DNA of 48,993 bases from Peronospora farinosa (taxonomy: Eukaryota; Oomycota; Peronosporomycetes; Peronosporales; Peronosporaceae), in NCBI GenBank assembly GCA_947646735.1, contig CANTFK010000988.1:1-48993 (forward strand). The letters run 5' to 3'. Positions 46,800 through 48,993 of the stretch are shown here, piece after piece. Under the pieces are notes generated by a model. The model was not told the origin of the DNA. It did no database searches and saw only the letters and a program-made list of their open reading frames with translations. Both the position numbers and the translations under genes were made by a program. Numbering within the stretch: the stretch's first letter is position 1; each line of letters begins with the position of its first letter.

Positions 46800-47400
46800 G
46801 ATTGACCATGTAAGGGATTGGTTGGGGTCGATGGCGCCACATCTTTACGCGATCGAGAGTGTTCTGGGGGGGCGCTCTGTTCAATTCGCCCAATTTTTTT
46901 CTTTAAATCAAATGTAGATGACTGATGCACTCGATTTTTTGCCGCTTAAGCCGTCTCGCGATTTTATATTCTGTCCTTTCATTATCTGCGTCCAATCAAA
47001 CAGCTGTTAGTTTTAAGGGTTCTTGTAATTCCTGGCCAAACAATCCAGGGACACGTCTTGTGTAGTAGCGCGACAGAATCCTTCACCAAAAGATATTTGT
47101 TTTAATTTTTTTCTTGCCAAATATCTCCCGCCCCGGACAAGAAGTATGTGTACGTGCTTATACATATAAAAAATAGTTTAATGTTAAATCCAATATCTAC
47201 AATTATGGTTACCTTTTTGTCAGAATCTATTGCCACGTCTCGTCCTTGCCAAAAAAAAATATGATTTCAATGAAACCCCTCCGAATACAGCCTCCGTAAC
47301 TAGATCAGACAGCCTTGATTTGCATTTACGATTGGATTGCCAAGGGACTTCGGTTACGATCGGGTGATTCGAAATCGCACGATAAGCATTTTACTGTTTA
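46800..47400. other. AT-rich gene-free stretch
   Basis: No frame, RNA gene or clear repeat seen. There are several runs of A or T, and CCAAATATCTCCC at 47117-47129 resembles the left-flank CCAAATATATCC motif. Confidence 0.5.
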
Positions 47401-47403
47401 GGT

Positions 47404-47407
47404 AAAA
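47404..47407 (-). terminator. Pol III T4 terminator of tRNA-Leu
   Basis: The gene strand reads C-TTTT-A directly after the discriminator base of the tRNA-Leu, so T4 begins one base past the mature 3' end. Confidence 0.8.
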
Positions 47408-47408
47408 G

Positions 47409-47486
47409 TGACACGAGTGGGATTCGAACCCACGCCCGAAGACTGGTGCCTAAAACCAGCGCCTTAGACCGCTCGGCCATCGTATC
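47409..47486 (-). tRNA. tRNA-Leu(TAG)
   Basis: Reads CUA codons. The 78-nt gene has acceptor GATACGA/TCGTGTC (one U-G pair), discriminator A, D arm starting GCCGAGCGGTC, and anticodon stem CTGGT/ACCAG around TTTAGGC (anticodon TAG at 47450-47452). The T arm is GTGGG-TTCGAAT-CCCAC. A box TGGCCGAGCGG and B box GGTTCGAATCC match the Pol III consensus, and CCA is not encoded. The variable arm is only 9 nt (TCTTCGGGC), short for a class II tRNA. It is a single copy about 2 kb beyond the array and on the same strand as the tRNA-Pro genes. Confidence 0.95.
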
Positions 47487-47489
47487 ATG

Positions 47490-48993
47490 TACTTTAACTG
47501 CTTCACCGACACAATATGCAACTTGCTTATTTAGTGTACTTGCCAAATACAATACTTTTTTCACCAAACATTGTTGCTTTATTGTACTTCAATCTTGACG
47601 CTGTCTTTTGCCTTCCAAAATATATCCTCTGGTTACTTGTGCCGGATGTGATTTTAATCTGACCCGCTCTCTACAACAAGGAGGCAAGAACAACAGATAA
47701 ACTCTTGTCGAACGTTAACTTGACACATGGGGTTCTGCGTTGTCTTAATAGTGGACCTAAGGTTTAATTTGGTATGTCAAAAGATAATGTGATTTTGCGC
47801 AAATAACGAAAAGGTGATGGTGAAGGTCGTCACCGACGCCGCGCTGCACAATATTGGCCTAAGTGTAGCATAGAAGGATAGTAATCTACATGATTACAAC
47901 TTTTCCAGCCTAAGTTTGACAAGAGTAACTTACACTCGGTAAGAACGTAAGATAAATGCAAGTTATACTTCACTTTCTATAACAGAATATTCATTCGAAA
48001 GGAAAAGTACTTTCTGCCTCTGGCTTTAACCATAAAGAGGTTGAGAGTTCAGTATTAAGCTCTATCAAAGCTCTTGCAGCGAGCAGCTTTCCTACTCTTT
48101 GCGCTCTAACAACTAACGACCTGAAATCGGGCATGACCGATACCATAGCCGACATGTAGCTAGTACGCTCACTTCTCTATACACCGCACGACAAAAACTC
48201 TATGATTAAGATGCGTGTTACATACGTGCTACGTCTTCGAGGCCAAGTTTTGCATCGCTGTAGACCGCAGGCGACGGTGGTGTATCAAAGCATCAACCAC
48301 AAGTCCCCCTCGGCGTCACGATAAACATAGGGCATCGCTTTGTAGCTCGCGGAGAGAAAATGAATGAGAGCACCACCTGAATCATCACACTTCTGATGGC
48401 TAAGCTGTGCGAAGACACCGTCTAGCATTGCAGAGCAGAGTTATGGTTAGGGGGGGTCGGTGCTCCCTCAGACTTTTAAACGAATCGTGGCTCTAAAGTG
48501 CAACTATAAACCGTGATTAACCTCCTCAATGTCGTGCTTGTATCGTGCTTTTACGCGACAACGCGCATTGTCATTGCCGTGCTGAAGTTATGGTTGTAGA
48601 GTACGATCTTCTTGTCGCCTTGTTGCTTCGACAAGGATCAACTAACTCATGGTAAACATGATGAAATCGTATTTATCACATCAAGTGACCGTCGATGCGG
48701 TCATGAGAAAGCGCCTTCTGGAGATTTGAAGTAGTTGGATGGCGCCACGATGAGAGAATTTTCCCAGCGATTCTTCCAAAGCTAACACAGCTTAGTCCTA
48801 TAAAGCGTTCTGCCGGCTACACTTAGCTTTTACACCTGGTGACCTTACAAGACGTGCTGGCGGGATCGTAGCTCGTGACGATTAGAATTGCTACTGCAAG
48901 ATTTCTTTTCCAATTGAGGAAAAATTTGGTGGTTGTATCGAGCATTAAAATGCCTCTATCTGCTCGCACGAGCTTGCAATATTTTCACGCCGA
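47490..48993. other. Gene-poor right end, nothing recognised
   Basis: No open frame of note and no RNA gene seen. One CCAAAATATATCCT motif lies at 47615-47628, like those at 2058 and 2122. A small inverted repeat (CCTTGT, 7-base loop, ACAAGG) occurs near 48620. Confidence 0.4.

Overview
The window is eukaryotic. Its tRNA genes carry internal A and B boxes and do not encode the 3' CCA. The degraded Ty3/gypsy reverse transcriptase resembles elements I know from Phytophthora-type oomycetes, so a peronosporalean oomycete is the best guess (moderate confidence; inferred from recalled similarity, not from a search). No intact protein-coding gene could be supported anywhere.

Layout. 1-3290 is a graveyard of retroelements: a frame-broken gag-like remnant on the minus strand (1-1284), a 334-bp solo LTR with a 5-bp target-site duplication (1298-1631), a 20/21-bp minisatellite (2339-2584), a perfect 20-bp palindrome (2600-2619) and a gypsy reverse-transcriptase fossil on the plus strand (2838-3290). 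3291-3860 holds nothing recognisable. 3861-45830 is the dominant feature: a 42-kb head-to-tail tandem array with a basic period of 579 bp. Each unit carries one 72-nt tRNA-Pro(CGG) gene on the minus strand and about 507 bp of spacer. I count 72 tRNA-Pro genes, 70 of them identical by eye. The last partial unit at the right edge stops about 20 bp before its tRNA would begin. 45831-46810 is again degraded coding-like and retroelement-like sequence, including a second copy of the gag N-terminal segment seen in the left flank. The remainder is gene-poor and AT-rich, apart from a single tRNA-Leu(TAG) at 47409-47486 on the minus strand.

How the array is built. Period changes (565, 579, 593, 607 bp) come from 2 to 5 copies of a 14-bp repeat inside each spacer; six other periods reflect 1-3 bp indels in the same tract. 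Linked spacer variants define an A type that fills the left third, a B type that fills the right part, and a mosaic between them. A four-unit higher-order repeat is visible near 31.5-36 kb. This pattern fits expansion and homogenisation by unequal exchange and gene conversion.

Most interesting point. The tRNA-Pro genes look functional (fold, A box, B box, discriminator C), but the consensus unit has no run of four or more T on the transcribed strand. There is only TTT just after the gene. The lone tRNA-Leu in the same window has TTTT one base after its end. Either the oomycete Pol III stops at T3 here, or the array makes long read-through precursors, or much of it is silent.
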